Assembly (NCBI GenBank): GCA_051871555.1
Contig: JBJECZ010000120.1
Coordinates: 1 to 5,988, forward strand
Length of the DNA: 5,988 bases
Reading direction: 5' to 3'
DNA from: SFTJ01 sp051871555
GTDB taxonomy: Bacteria; Bacteroidota; Bacteroidia; Bacteroidales; Muribaculaceae
Shown: positions 1 to 5,498 of the stretch, piece by piece
How the letters are laid out: each line of letters opens with the position of its first letter
Numbering within the stretch: position 1 is the first letter of the stretch
Made by a program: the position numbers and the translations under genes
The notes under the pieces: model-generated
Told to the model about the DNA's origin: nothing
The model's database searches: none
The model's input: only the letters and a program-made list of their open reading frames with translations

Positions 1-35
1 ATGCTGCCCGATTCAACGGCGAGATAAATGTTATG

Positions 36-66
36 CAAAGGTAATTATTTCTTTAAAATTATCAAA
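36..66 (-). promoter_or_regulatory. Bacteroidota-type promoter firing leftward out of the window
   Basis: Read on the minus strand, TTTG (66-63) is followed after exactly 19 bases by TACCTTTG (43-36). This matches the Bacteroidota sigma-ABfr consensus TTTG-N19-21-TAnnTTTG at every fixed position. Transcription should start near base 29-30 and run left, so bases 1-29 would be the 5' leader of a gene outside the window. No ATG or GTG is visible on the minus strand in 1-35, which fits a start beyond the edge. The element lies back to back with the lipoprotein promoter at 126-156. Confidence 0.7.
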
Positions 67-125
67 GAGTTACCGCCACCCAAAAACATCATTTCTGCAT
101 TAAAACACATTTTTTATCTCTCTTT

Positions 126-156
126 TTTGTCTATCAGTTTTAATTATCTATCTTTG
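126..156 (+). promoter_or_regulatory. Bacteroidota-type promoter of the lipoprotein gene
   Basis: TTTG at 126-129 is separated by 19 bases from TATCTTTG at 149-156, a full match to the Bacteroidota -33/-7 consensus. The predicted transcription start is about 163, giving a leader of roughly 42 bases before the ATG at 205. The leader is A/T-rich and has no Shine-Dalgarno sequence. Confidence 0.8.
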
Positions 157-204
157 CAAAACATTTTAATTGTCAAACCCTCATAGTATTATCGATTTTA
201 AACA

Positions 205-762
205 ATGAAAAAGTTATTATTGATTTTGGCAGCAACCGCTTCAATGGCATTCACATCATGCGGGGGCAGCACTCAAGAAACGCCAAACGAGGCTAATGTC
301 GACAGCCTCGCAACTGCATTTGAAAATGGCATCAACGTCGCAGCCGATTCTGCCGCTATAGTGCAACTTATTGGTGAAGCAAGCGAAAACATAAAGGCTC
401 TTGAAGCCAAAGGCGACACCGCTGCTGTGAAAGCTTACAAATGGAAACTGCAGGAACTCATCGACAAAAACAAGGACAAATTCCAAAACATGGATGCTGT
501 GTCGGCAATCAACGAAATTGCCAACGTAGAAAACCTTGCAAAGCAAGTTGTTGATGCCGCTAAGGCCGATGCAAAAACAGCGACAGCCGAAGGTGCCCAA
601 GCCGCTGAAAATGCTGCCGAAAACAGCGACAAAGTTCAAGAAGTGAAAGGCAAAATTGAAGATGCTCAGCAAAAAGCCGAAGACACTAAAAAAGCTATCG
701 ACGACGTGAAATCGGCTGCACAAAATGCCAAAGACGCTTTGAACAAACTGAAAAAAGAATAA
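205..762 (+). CDS. Alanine/lysine-rich coiled-coil lipoprotein (hypothetical)
   Basis: This 185-residue protein is predicted to be exported; I do not recognise a named family. Residues 1-18 form a type II signal peptide (KK, then a hydrophobic stretch) ending at Cys19 in the context FTSC-GG. Phe at -3 departs from the classic Leu/Val/Ile lipobox but is plausible in this phylum. The residues after the Cys do not look like the acidic surface-export signal of Bacteroidota, so a periplasmic-facing anchor is the simplest guess. From about residue 34 the protein is strongly helical; from about 112 to 185 it is almost only Ala, Lys, Glu, Asp, Gln and Val, with no aromatic residue or Cys, as in an extended coiled coil. 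It has its own promoter (126-156) and terminator (801-842), so it is probably monocistronic. It resembles small Lpp-like or stress-associated envelope helices in composition only; the function is unknown. Long open frames on the opposite strand are compositional shadows. Confidence 0.85.
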   Translation: MKKLLLILAATASMAFTSCGGSTQETPNEANVDSLATAFENGINVAADSAAIVQLIGEASENIKALEAKGDTAAVKAYKWKLQELIDKNKDKFQNMDAVSAINEIANVENLAKQVVDAAKADAKTATAEGAQAAENAAENSDKVQEVKGKIEDAQQKAEDTKKAIDDVKSAAQNAKDALNKLKKE

Positions 763-800
763 ACGTCTTCTGCTTTTAGTAGCACATTAACAGAACCGAC

Positions 801-842
801 AACTGCCCGATGCATATAACCAAGCACATCGGGCTGTTTTTT
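801..842 (+). terminator. Rho-independent terminator after the lipoprotein gene
   Basis: GCCCGATG (805-812) and its complement CATCGGGC (827-834) form an 8-bp GC-rich stem with a 14-base loop. The stem can extend outward past a T/T mismatch (804/835) through a C-G pair (803/836) and two A-T pairs. Six Ts follow directly (837-842). It lies 39 bases after the lipoprotein stop. An in-frame ATG at 810 for the helicase lies inside the left arm, which argues against that start. Confidence 0.85.
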
Positions 843-869
843 ATAAATAAAACATCATCATATCAAGCT

Positions 870-2201
870 ATGAAAGAATCAGAAATACTCAGCAACATAA
901 AAGAAAAATTATCAATAAGCAACCTAAACGAAATGCAAACAGCAATGCTGAAGCACTCAGCTACTGCAAGCGACATCACGTTGCTCTCGCCTACGGGGTC
1001 TGGAAAGACCTTGGCTTTTCTGATTCCACTACTTAAAAGGCTGAAGCCGGCTAACGATAAAGTTCAAGCCGTAATTATCGCACCTTCGCGCGAACTGGTG
1101 CTGCAAATATTCGAAATCACTCGCGCCATTGCTTCCGGCCACAAGGTGACTTGCTGCTATGGCGGACATAACGCTGCCGACGAAAAACAATCGCTCGCTG
1201 TGGTTCCAAGCATAATCATCGGAACTCCAGGGCGCTTGCTCGACCACATGATGCGTGGCAACATCGACCTTTACACCACTCGCCTACTCGTGCTCGACGA
1301 ATTCGACAAATCGCTGGAATTAGGGTTTCAAGACGACATGAAACGAATAATCAAGCGAATGCCCAATCTTGTCAACAAAACTCTCACTTCGGCAACGATG
1401 ATTAGCGAATATCCCGACTTCATAAGCCTCAACAACCATGTAATCGTCAACTTCCTATATAAAAACAGCGAAACACGGTCGCGAATGAAAGTATGGCTTG
1501 CCAAGTCGGAGATGAAAGACAAACTTGAAGCACTGCGCACGCTGCTTCTATGCCTCGACAATAAGCGCGCAATAGTGTTTGCCAACTATCGCGAATCGGT
1601 TGAGCGAATCTATAATTTCCTGAAATCCAACAATATTTGTGCAGGTATCTATCACGGAGCTCTTGAGCAAATCGACCGCGAAAAAGCCATAGCTATGTTT
1701 AACAACGGTAGCTACAACATACTCATAACCACCGACCTTGGTTCGCGCGGACTCGACATCGAAGGCGTTGCTTATATTATTCATTATCACATCCCGACGT
1801 CGAATGAAGCATATATTCACCGCAACGGCCGAACAGCCCGTGTCGACGAGAATGGCGAAATATTCATCCTCACCTCGCCCGACGAAAAGATGCCAGACTA
1901 CATCACCACTGACGAGGTATTTAATTTGCCACAAGACACCGAAATGCGTTCAATCCTGCCCGATTTCAGGTCGCTATATTTTATGGCTGGCAAGAAAGAA
2001 AAGATTTCAAAAGGCGACATTGTGGGGTTTCTCGCCAACAACAGCCAACTTTGTGCAAACGAAATTGGGAAAATCGACGTTAAGGACCACTACGCACTGG
2101 TAGCAGTCCCATATAACAAAGCTGCAAAGGTGCTTGAACAAATCAGCAATTGCAAAATCAAAAACAAAAAGGTGAAAATAGGTTTTGCTAAAATTGTTTA
2201 G
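870..2201 (+). CDS. DEAD-box ATP-dependent RNA helicase with DbpA-type C-terminal domain
   Basis: The protein is an ATP-driven RNA-duplex-unwinding enzyme, probably acting in ribosome assembly or RNA turnover in the cytoplasm. With the start at 870 it has 443 residues. All superfamily 2 motifs are visible: Q-motif Gln23, motif I SPTGSGKT (40-47), Ia APSREL (71-76), GG (98-99), Ib TPGR (119-122), II DEFD (143-146), III SAT (174-176), V TTDLGSRGLDI (287-297) and VI YIHRNGRTAR (315-324). Motif II is DEFD rather than DEAD, a variant I associate with Bacteroidota members. Residues about 375-443 (including KGDIVGFL, IGKIDVKDHYALVAVP and KIKNKKVKIG) match the RRM-like domain of DbpA, which in E. coli binds 23S rRNA hairpin 92; the same target here is inferred. 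An in-frame ATG at 810 would add 20 residues but lies in the upstream terminator hairpin and precedes a non-conserved stretch. I see no good promoter between 763 and 869, so expression may depend on readthrough or an atypical promoter. Confidence 0.95.
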   Translation: MKESEILSNIKEKLSISNLNEMQTAMLKHSATASDITLLSPTGSGKTLAFLIPLLKRLKPANDKVQAVIIAPSRELVLQIFEITRAIASGHKVTCCYGGHNAADEKQSLAVVPSIIIGTPGRLLDHMMRGNIDLYTTRLLVLDEFDKSLELGFQDDMKRIIKRMPNLVNKTLTSATMISEYPDFISLNNHVIVNFLYKNSETRSRMKVWLAKSEMKDKLEALRTLLLCLDNKRAIVFANYRESVERIYNFLKSNNICAGIYHGALEQIDREKAIAMFNNGSYNILITTDLGSRGLDIEGVAYIIHYHIPTSNEAYIHRNGRTARVDENGEIFILTSPDEKMPDYITTDEVFNLPQDTEMRSILPDFRSLYFMAGKKEKISKGDIVGFLANNSQLCANEIGKIDVKDHYALVAVPYNKAAKVLEQISNCKIKNKKVKIGFAKIV

Positions 2202-2209
2202 AAAAACTT
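2180..2209. terminator. AT-rich hairpin at the convergent junction, possible bidirectional terminator
   Basis: Bases 2180-2186 pair with 2203-2209 (one G-T wobble when read on the + strand), and 2188-2192 pair with 2197-2201, leaving a single G/A mismatch (2187/2202) and a 4-base loop. The 13-position stem includes the helicase stop codon and touches the last base of the thioredoxin stop. On the minus strand it is followed by ATTTTC and then further T-rich sequence; on the + strand there is no T-run. The stem is AT-rich and so weak, and it may be fortuitous. Confidence 0.35.
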
Positions 2210-2619
2210 CATTTAGTCAAATCTTGCAATTTATTGTCTAATTCAGCTTCCGACATCAAACCCACGGCAACATCAATCACTTCACCACCCTTGATGAACA
2301 CCAATGTTGGCATGGCTGTAATGTTATATTGCTCGGCAAGTTGCGGTTCTGCATCAACGTCCACGCGCGAAAATGCAATTTTTCCGGCGTATTTTTTCTC
2401 CATCTTTTCAACAATCGGAGCCAATTGTTTGCATGGTCCACACCATGTTGCATAAAAATCAATCACCTGAATGTCAGATTCGGCTGCAGCAGGCTCCACT
2501 GTTTCGCTAATCTCAACAGCATTTTCGCCGTCGGCTTTTGAATCTTGTTTATTCGAGCTGCATGCAGCAAGGCTCATCAAAGCAATCGCTGCACCCATTA
2601 TTACAAAACGCATTCTCAT
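2209..2619 (-). CDS. Lipoprotein thioredoxin, envelope-anchored
   Basis: The 136-residue protein is predicted to act in thiol-disulfide exchange on the periplasmic side of a membrane. The signal peptide (residues 1-19) ends in LAA before the lipidated Cys20. Residues 21-48 are a polar, acidic linker. The thioredoxin domain (about 49-136) has the active site WCGPC (Cys60 and Cys63), the buried acid equivalent (Asp54 in VIDFY) and the cis-proline (Pro104 in AMPT). WCGPC is the classical thioredoxin pair. The domain begins almost directly at the central strand, so the usual N-terminal strand and helix (about 20 residues in E. coli TrxA) appear to be missing. Substrates are unknown; reduction would need an electron donor such as a DsbD/CcdA-type protein outside this window. 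It lies 44 bases downstream of the receiver gene with no TAnnTTTG in the gap, so it is probably last in a four-gene unit. A second ATG at residue 3 is an equally possible start. Confidence 0.93.
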   Translation of the reverse strand: MRMRFVIMGAAIALMSLAACSSNKQDSKADGENAVEISETVEPAAAESDIQVIDFYATWCGPCKQLAPIVEKMEKKYAGKIAFSRVDVDAEPQLAEQYNITAMPTLVFIKGGEVIDVAVGLMSEAELDNKLQDLTK

Positions 2620-2663
2620 AAATAAAACTTTGAATTATAGTATATTAGTATTTCTCTTTATTA

Positions 2664-3314
2664 TTATCGCTTATATGTTTCCACCACGGCAATCAGTTGA
2701 TTTCTAACCACCGGCTTTGTCACGAACTCATTGCATCCGTTTGCCAAAGCAGTCTTACGGTCAAAGTCGAGCACATTTGCAGTAACCGCCACAATAGGTA
2801 TGTTTTTGTCGAACTGGCGAATAGCTTTAGTTGCCTCCAATCCGTTCATCACAGGCATTTTAATGTCCATCAACACCATGTCATAGTCCATTTCCCTCAC
2901 CCGTTCTACCGCTTTCTTGCCATTGACAGCATTTTCGGTCACAGCAACATTGCGCAGGAAAACCTCTATCAATTTATAGTTACTTATATTATCCTCTGCT
3001 ACAAGCACATACGGGAGTCCTCCGGTATCGGGTCTTTTTCTTGTTTCGACGCCGCCAGTCGACGTATCCAACACGCCGTTTTTCGCTCCTTCCTGAAAAA
3101 TGGTCTCGCTCGACGAATTGCCCGAAGAATCATTCGCTGAATCACTCACCGAAGCATAGGGGTTAGTGTTATCAGCACCAGAGTCACCATTTTCATGACT
3201 ACTTCCGTCCGAAGCATCACCGCCCTTGTTTTTCAACAGCACAAACAGCAATGCCACCGATGCCAAAACCACCACCGCAACTGATACGATATAAATATTT
3301 ACGCTCTCAAACAT
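2664..3314 (-). CDS. Membrane-anchored stand-alone response-regulator receiver protein
   Basis: The protein has 216 residues. Residues 5-27 form one strongly hydrophobic membrane helix, followed by KNK, which suggests the C-terminus is cytoplasmic. Residues about 31-100 are a Gly/Ser/Asp/Asn-rich disordered linker. Residues about 102-216 are a CheY-like receiver with all key positions: acidic pair Glu107-Asp108, phosphoacceptor Asp150 (in LMDIKMP), Thr178 and Lys200 (in TKP). The wording VAEDNISNYKLIEVFL resembles the C-terminal receivers of Bacteroidota hybrid histidine kinases. No kinase, HPt or DNA-binding output domain is present, and the protein ends right after the receiver. It could relay phosphate, act by protein contact or be a detached piece of a hybrid kinase. 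The ATG at 3314 was chosen; a TTG at 3323 would add three residues. It sits 37 bases after the YciO-like gene and 44 bases before the thioredoxin gene. Confidence 0.9.
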   Translation of the reverse strand: MFESVNIYIVSVAVVVLASVALLFVLLKNKGGDASDGSSHENGDSGADNTNPYASVSDSANDSSGNSSSETIFQEGAKNGVLDTSTGGVETRKRPDTGGLPYVLVAEDNISNYKLIEVFLRNVAVTENAVNGKKAVERVREMDYDMVLMDIKMPVMNGLEATKAIRQFDKNIPIVAVTANVLDFDRKTALANGCNEFVTKPVVRNQLIAVVETYKR

Positions 3315-3351
3315 ACATTTCAAAATATTTAAAGGTTATATAATTAAACAT

Positions 3352-3957
3352 TCATAATTCAAATTGCGACAAACCTTGCCGCACCACCTCGGGCTCATCT
3401 CCAGTGCAATCAACCACCGTCGACGGAATGCATCCACTTCGCCCCGCATCCACCACATACTCAACATCGCGGTCGTAGGTTTGAGCAATTAGCTCCGGCT
3501 CACACACATAATCTTCGTCGACACCTTCAACCGAGGTGGAGAACAACGGATGCCCAATTTCTTCAACCACACGCTTGATTATCGCATTGTCGACAATTCT
3601 CACACCTACCACACGACGCCCTTTGAATGCTTTTGGCAATTTCGATGTGGCTTCAATCAAGAAAGTGAAAGAGCCAGGCAAATTATGTTTTATCAACTTA
3701 TACAGGTTATTATCGATTTTTCCATATTTCGACGCCATTGAAATATCCGAGCAAACTATCGACAAGTTTGTTTTTGCCGATTTCATCATCTTAATCCTGC
3801 AAATTCGCTCAATAGCCTGGTTGTTCATGGCATCACAAACAAGGGCATACAGCGAATCGGTGGGCATCACAACAATTCCGCCATCGTTCAATGCCGAAAC
3901 TATTTCGTCAACATAACGCTCATTGACGTTATTTTCAATCATTCGCAAGACTCTCAT
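3352..3957 (-). CDS. YciO-type YrdC/Sua5-fold protein
   Basis: The 201-residue protein belongs to the YrdC/Sua5/YciO fold, whose TsaC/Sua5 branch makes L-threonylcarbamoyl-AMP for tRNA t6A37. Family landmarks are GGIVVMPTDSLYAL (26-39), LPGSFTF (93-99), VGVR (117-120), FSTS (139-142) and IPSTVVDCT (177-185). The stretch ERICRIKMMK followed by TNLSIVC, together with the length, resembles E. coli YciO (about 206 residues) rather than TsaC. The K-x-R catalytic signature of TsaC/Sua5 is here Lys56-Met-Met58, and the SxN element reads STSVEG with no Asn (140-145). Family knowledge says YciO-type proteins lack this tetrad and do not simply replace TsaC, so generic labels of threonylcarbamoyl-AMP synthase should be treated cautiously. 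Nucleotide or RNA binding is likely; the reaction is unresolved. It starts 14 bases after the B3/4 gene ends, so the two are probably co-transcribed. The ATG at 3942 (residue 6) is an alternative start. Confidence 0.88.
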   Translation of the reverse strand: MRVLRMIENNVNERYVDEIVSALNDGGIVVMPTDSLYALVCDAMNNQAIERICRIKMMKSAKTNLSIVCSDISMASKYGKIDNNLYKLIKHNLPGSFTFLIEATSKLPKAFKGRRVVGVRIVDNAIIKRVVEEIGHPLFSTSVEGVDEDYVCEPELIAQTYDRDVEYVVDAGRSGCIPSTVVDCTGDEPEVVRQGLSQFEL

Positions 3958-3971
3958 ATTTCTTCTTCGCC

Positions 3972-4637
3972 TTAAATAATCCGAGTTTCGATATCTGTAG
4001 CATTTGCATATTTCTTAAGCAATGCCACCACCCAACCAACACATTCTGCCATAGGCATTTCCTCGGCATATCCGTTGATATTAATCTGCACCCGAGTAGT
4101 CAGTTCGGTAATTTTAGTTCGTTCTTCGTCGCTTGTCGGTGTAGCCACGCCACCCTTTGCATCGCGATAGACAGGCATACCGGCAATGTTAAGTTGACCT
4201 CTGCCAATACCCTCGTAATGCTCACCTTCCTCACCTATGCCCAAGCTCAACCTATCGCCCTCAAGTTTATCGGCATCCAATGCGCTAATTGGATAGCCGC
4301 TCCTTATCGACACCAGGTTAATCAAATCAACCAATGTGGTGAGCCTATAAATGCCCAAGCCTCTAATCAAACGCCTACATAATGCTTCGCTCGCCACACG
4401 GTAGCGGTTCGGGTCTTTACCAAAATGTTTATAGACTCGGCGAGTGGCTGCAACTGCCGGACGCTTGTTTATCTCCAACATTTCGTATCGGCTTACAACA
4501 TCGCGGGCTGCCAACTCAAGTTCTTGCCACAACTCATCGCCCGTGGGCGTGTTTTGCACATTCGCTCGAATAAGACCAACCCTCATGCCGGGGCATACAT
4601 CTACGATTCTTTTGTCAATAATAACACTTGGTATCAC
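3972..4637 (-). CDS. B3/4-domain protein (PheT-like tRNA-binding/editing fold)
   Basis: The 221-residue protein resembles the free-standing B3/B4 domain proteins, related to the editing domain of the phenylalanyl-tRNA synthetase beta chain. Characteristic parts are CPGMRVGLI (15-23), the basic segment ATRRVYKHFGKDPNRYR with a following SEALCRRLIRG (64-93), DLINLVSIRSGYPISALD (104-121) and TPTSDEERT (166-174). In PheT this fold recognises and hydrolyses mischarged Tyr-tRNA(Phe); for free-standing members the substrate is not settled, so trans-editing is only a possibility. The protein is cytosolic, with no signal peptide. The start is a GTG (4635-4637): an in-frame stop lies 6 bases upstream and there is no ATG before it, so the start is well constrained. 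A promoter candidate lies at 4679-4686. It appears to be the first gene of a minus-strand unit, 14 bases ahead of the YciO-like gene. Confidence 0.87.
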   Translation of the reverse strand: MIPSVIIDKRIVDVCPGMRVGLIRANVQNTPTGDELWQELELAARDVVSRYEMLEINKRPAVAATRRVYKHFGKDPNRYRVASEALCRRLIRGLGIYRLTTLVDLINLVSIRSGYPISALDADKLEGDRLSLGIGEEGEHYEGIGRGQLNIAGMPVYRDAKGGVATPTSDEERTKITELTTRVQININGYAEEMPMAECVGWVVALLKKYANATDIETRII

Positions 4638-4678
4638 AATATCTTAAATTCTTACGAGAATAGTGTCACATTACTCTG

Positions 4679-4686
4679 CAAACTTA
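4679..4686 (-). promoter_or_regulatory. -7 element of the leftward B3/4-led transcription unit
   Basis: On the minus strand 4686-4679 reads TAAGTTTG, a full match to TAnnTTTG. The -33 region is poor: at 20 bases spacing there is only AGTT. The predicted transcription start near 4672 would leave a leader of about 35 bases before the GTG start at 4637, the usual length here. Confidence 0.55.
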
Positions 4687-4725
4687 CTAAAAAATAATCG
4701 TTATTTAACTCTTTAACGAAAAAAT

Positions 4726-4757
4726 TATGTGTTTTTCGGCGCAATTCATTATCTTTA
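4726..4757 (+). promoter_or_regulatory. Promoter of mtnN-luxS
   Basis: TATCTTTA (4750-4757) matches the Bacteroidota -7 element at all but the last base and shares TATCTTT with the promoter at 149-156. TATG at 4726-4729 is a one-mismatch -33 element at 20 bases spacing. The predicted start near 4764 gives a leader of about 31 bases, A/T-rich and without a riboswitch-sized structure, so no SAM or SAH riboswitch controls the pair here. Confidence 0.6.
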
Positions 4758-4794
4758 CAAAAGAATAATATTGAATAAAGCAATAGTATAAAAA

Positions 4795-5472
4795 ATGACA
4801 ATCGGCATTATTGTAGCTATGAGCAAAGAATTGAATTTGCTCTTACCTCTCCTTAACGAACCCTCCCAAAAGGCCATCGACGGGTTCAAGTTTCACATCG
4901 GCAGTATTGGTGGCAAAACCATAGTTGCCATGCAATGCGGCATAGGCAAAGTGAATGCAGCCATCGGCACCATAACTATGATAAAAAACTTCAAAGTCGA
5001 CCTCATAATAAACTCCGGTGTAGCCGGCGGTGCCGACAGCTCAGTGAACGTTATGGACATAGTGATTGGCGAAAAGGTTGCCTATCACGACGTGTATTGC
5101 GGACCCGAGAGCACCATTGGCGCTGTTCAAGAGCTTCCTCTTTACTATGTACCCGGCAAAAACATCACAGAAAGCATCGCCCCGCAGCCTCACATTCACT
5201 TCGGGCTTATTTGTTCAGGCGACCAGTTTATCGACACAGCCGAGCAACTAACAAAAATCAAGGCTGCTTTTCCGCAGGCAAAAGCCGTCGACATGGAGTC
5301 GGCTGCCATTGCGCAGACATGCTACTTATACGACACCGATTTCATCAGCATACGCGTCATTAGCGACTCGCCAGGTGCCGGACACAACAACGTTCAGCAA
5401 TACAGCGACTTCTGGGCAGAGGCTCCCGAGCACACATTTGCTGTCGTCAACAAACTGATTCAAAGCATCTGA
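4795..5472 (+). CDS. mtnN: 5'-methylthioadenosine/S-adenosylhomocysteine nucleosidase
   Basis: The enzyme removes adenine from S-adenosylhomocysteine and 5'-methylthioadenosine, relieving product inhibition of methyltransferases. Its 225 residues are close to the usual length (E. coli 232). The catalytic residues are in place: Glu12 (in AMSKEL), Glu168 in VDMES (E. coli Glu174) and Asp191 in ISDSPG (E. coli Asp197). Other family signatures are QCGIGKVNAA (47-56), INSGVAGG (72-79) and GDQF (142-145). It is a cytosolic protein of the PNP/UDP phosphorylase fold. It is followed after 26 bases by luxS, which uses its S-ribosylhomocysteine product, so the two form a two-gene operon for SAH detoxification through the LuxS route rather than SAH hydrolase. 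The start at 4795 places Glu12 exactly where expected. Confidence 0.97.
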   Translation: MTIGIIVAMSKELNLLLPLLNEPSQKAIDGFKFHIGSIGGKTIVAMQCGIGKVNAAIGTITMIKNFKVDLIINSGVAGGADSSVNVMDIVIGEKVAYHDVYCGPESTIGAVQELPLYYVPGKNITESIAPQPHIHFGLICSGDQFIDTAEQLTKIKAAFPQAKAVDMESAAIAQTCYLYDTDFISIRVISDSPGAGHNNVQQYSDFWAEAPEHTFAVVNKLIQSI

Positions 5473-5498
5473 AATAATTTCTATTACATTCAACGAAA

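Noticed and set aside
256..723. 155-residue open frame on the minus strand opposite the lipoprotein gene
   Set aside because: It mirrors the Ala/Lys-rich + strand gene, is rich in Phe, Val and Cys as expected from the complement, has no promoter of its own and resembles no family.
1548..1934. 128-residue open frame on the minus strand inside the helicase
   Set aside because: It lies entirely over conserved helicase motifs V and VI, so selection there is explained by the + strand gene.
2620..2663. Possible separate promoter for the thioredoxin gene
   Set aside because: The 44-base gap is A/T-rich but contains no TAnnTTTG on the minus strand; read-through from the receiver gene is simpler.
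2697..3140. 147-residue open frame on the + strand opposite the receiver gene
   Set aside because: It overlaps the conserved receiver core on the minus strand; the translation is rich in His, Cys and Arg and has no recognisable domain.
3315..3351. Possible promoter between the YciO-like gene and the receiver gene
   Set aside because: The nearest match on the minus strand (3328-3321, ATATTTTG) misses the required TA of TAnnTTTG and would start transcription at or inside the start codon.
4758..4794. Possible SAM or SAH riboswitch ahead of mtnN
   Set aside because: The predicted leader is only about 31 bases, A/T-rich and without stems, too short for any known SAM or SAH riboswitch.
4935..5363. 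142-residue + strand frame inside mtnN
   Set aside because: It is a shifted frame of mtnN with an Arg/His/Ser-rich translation; mtnN catalytic residues cover the same bases.
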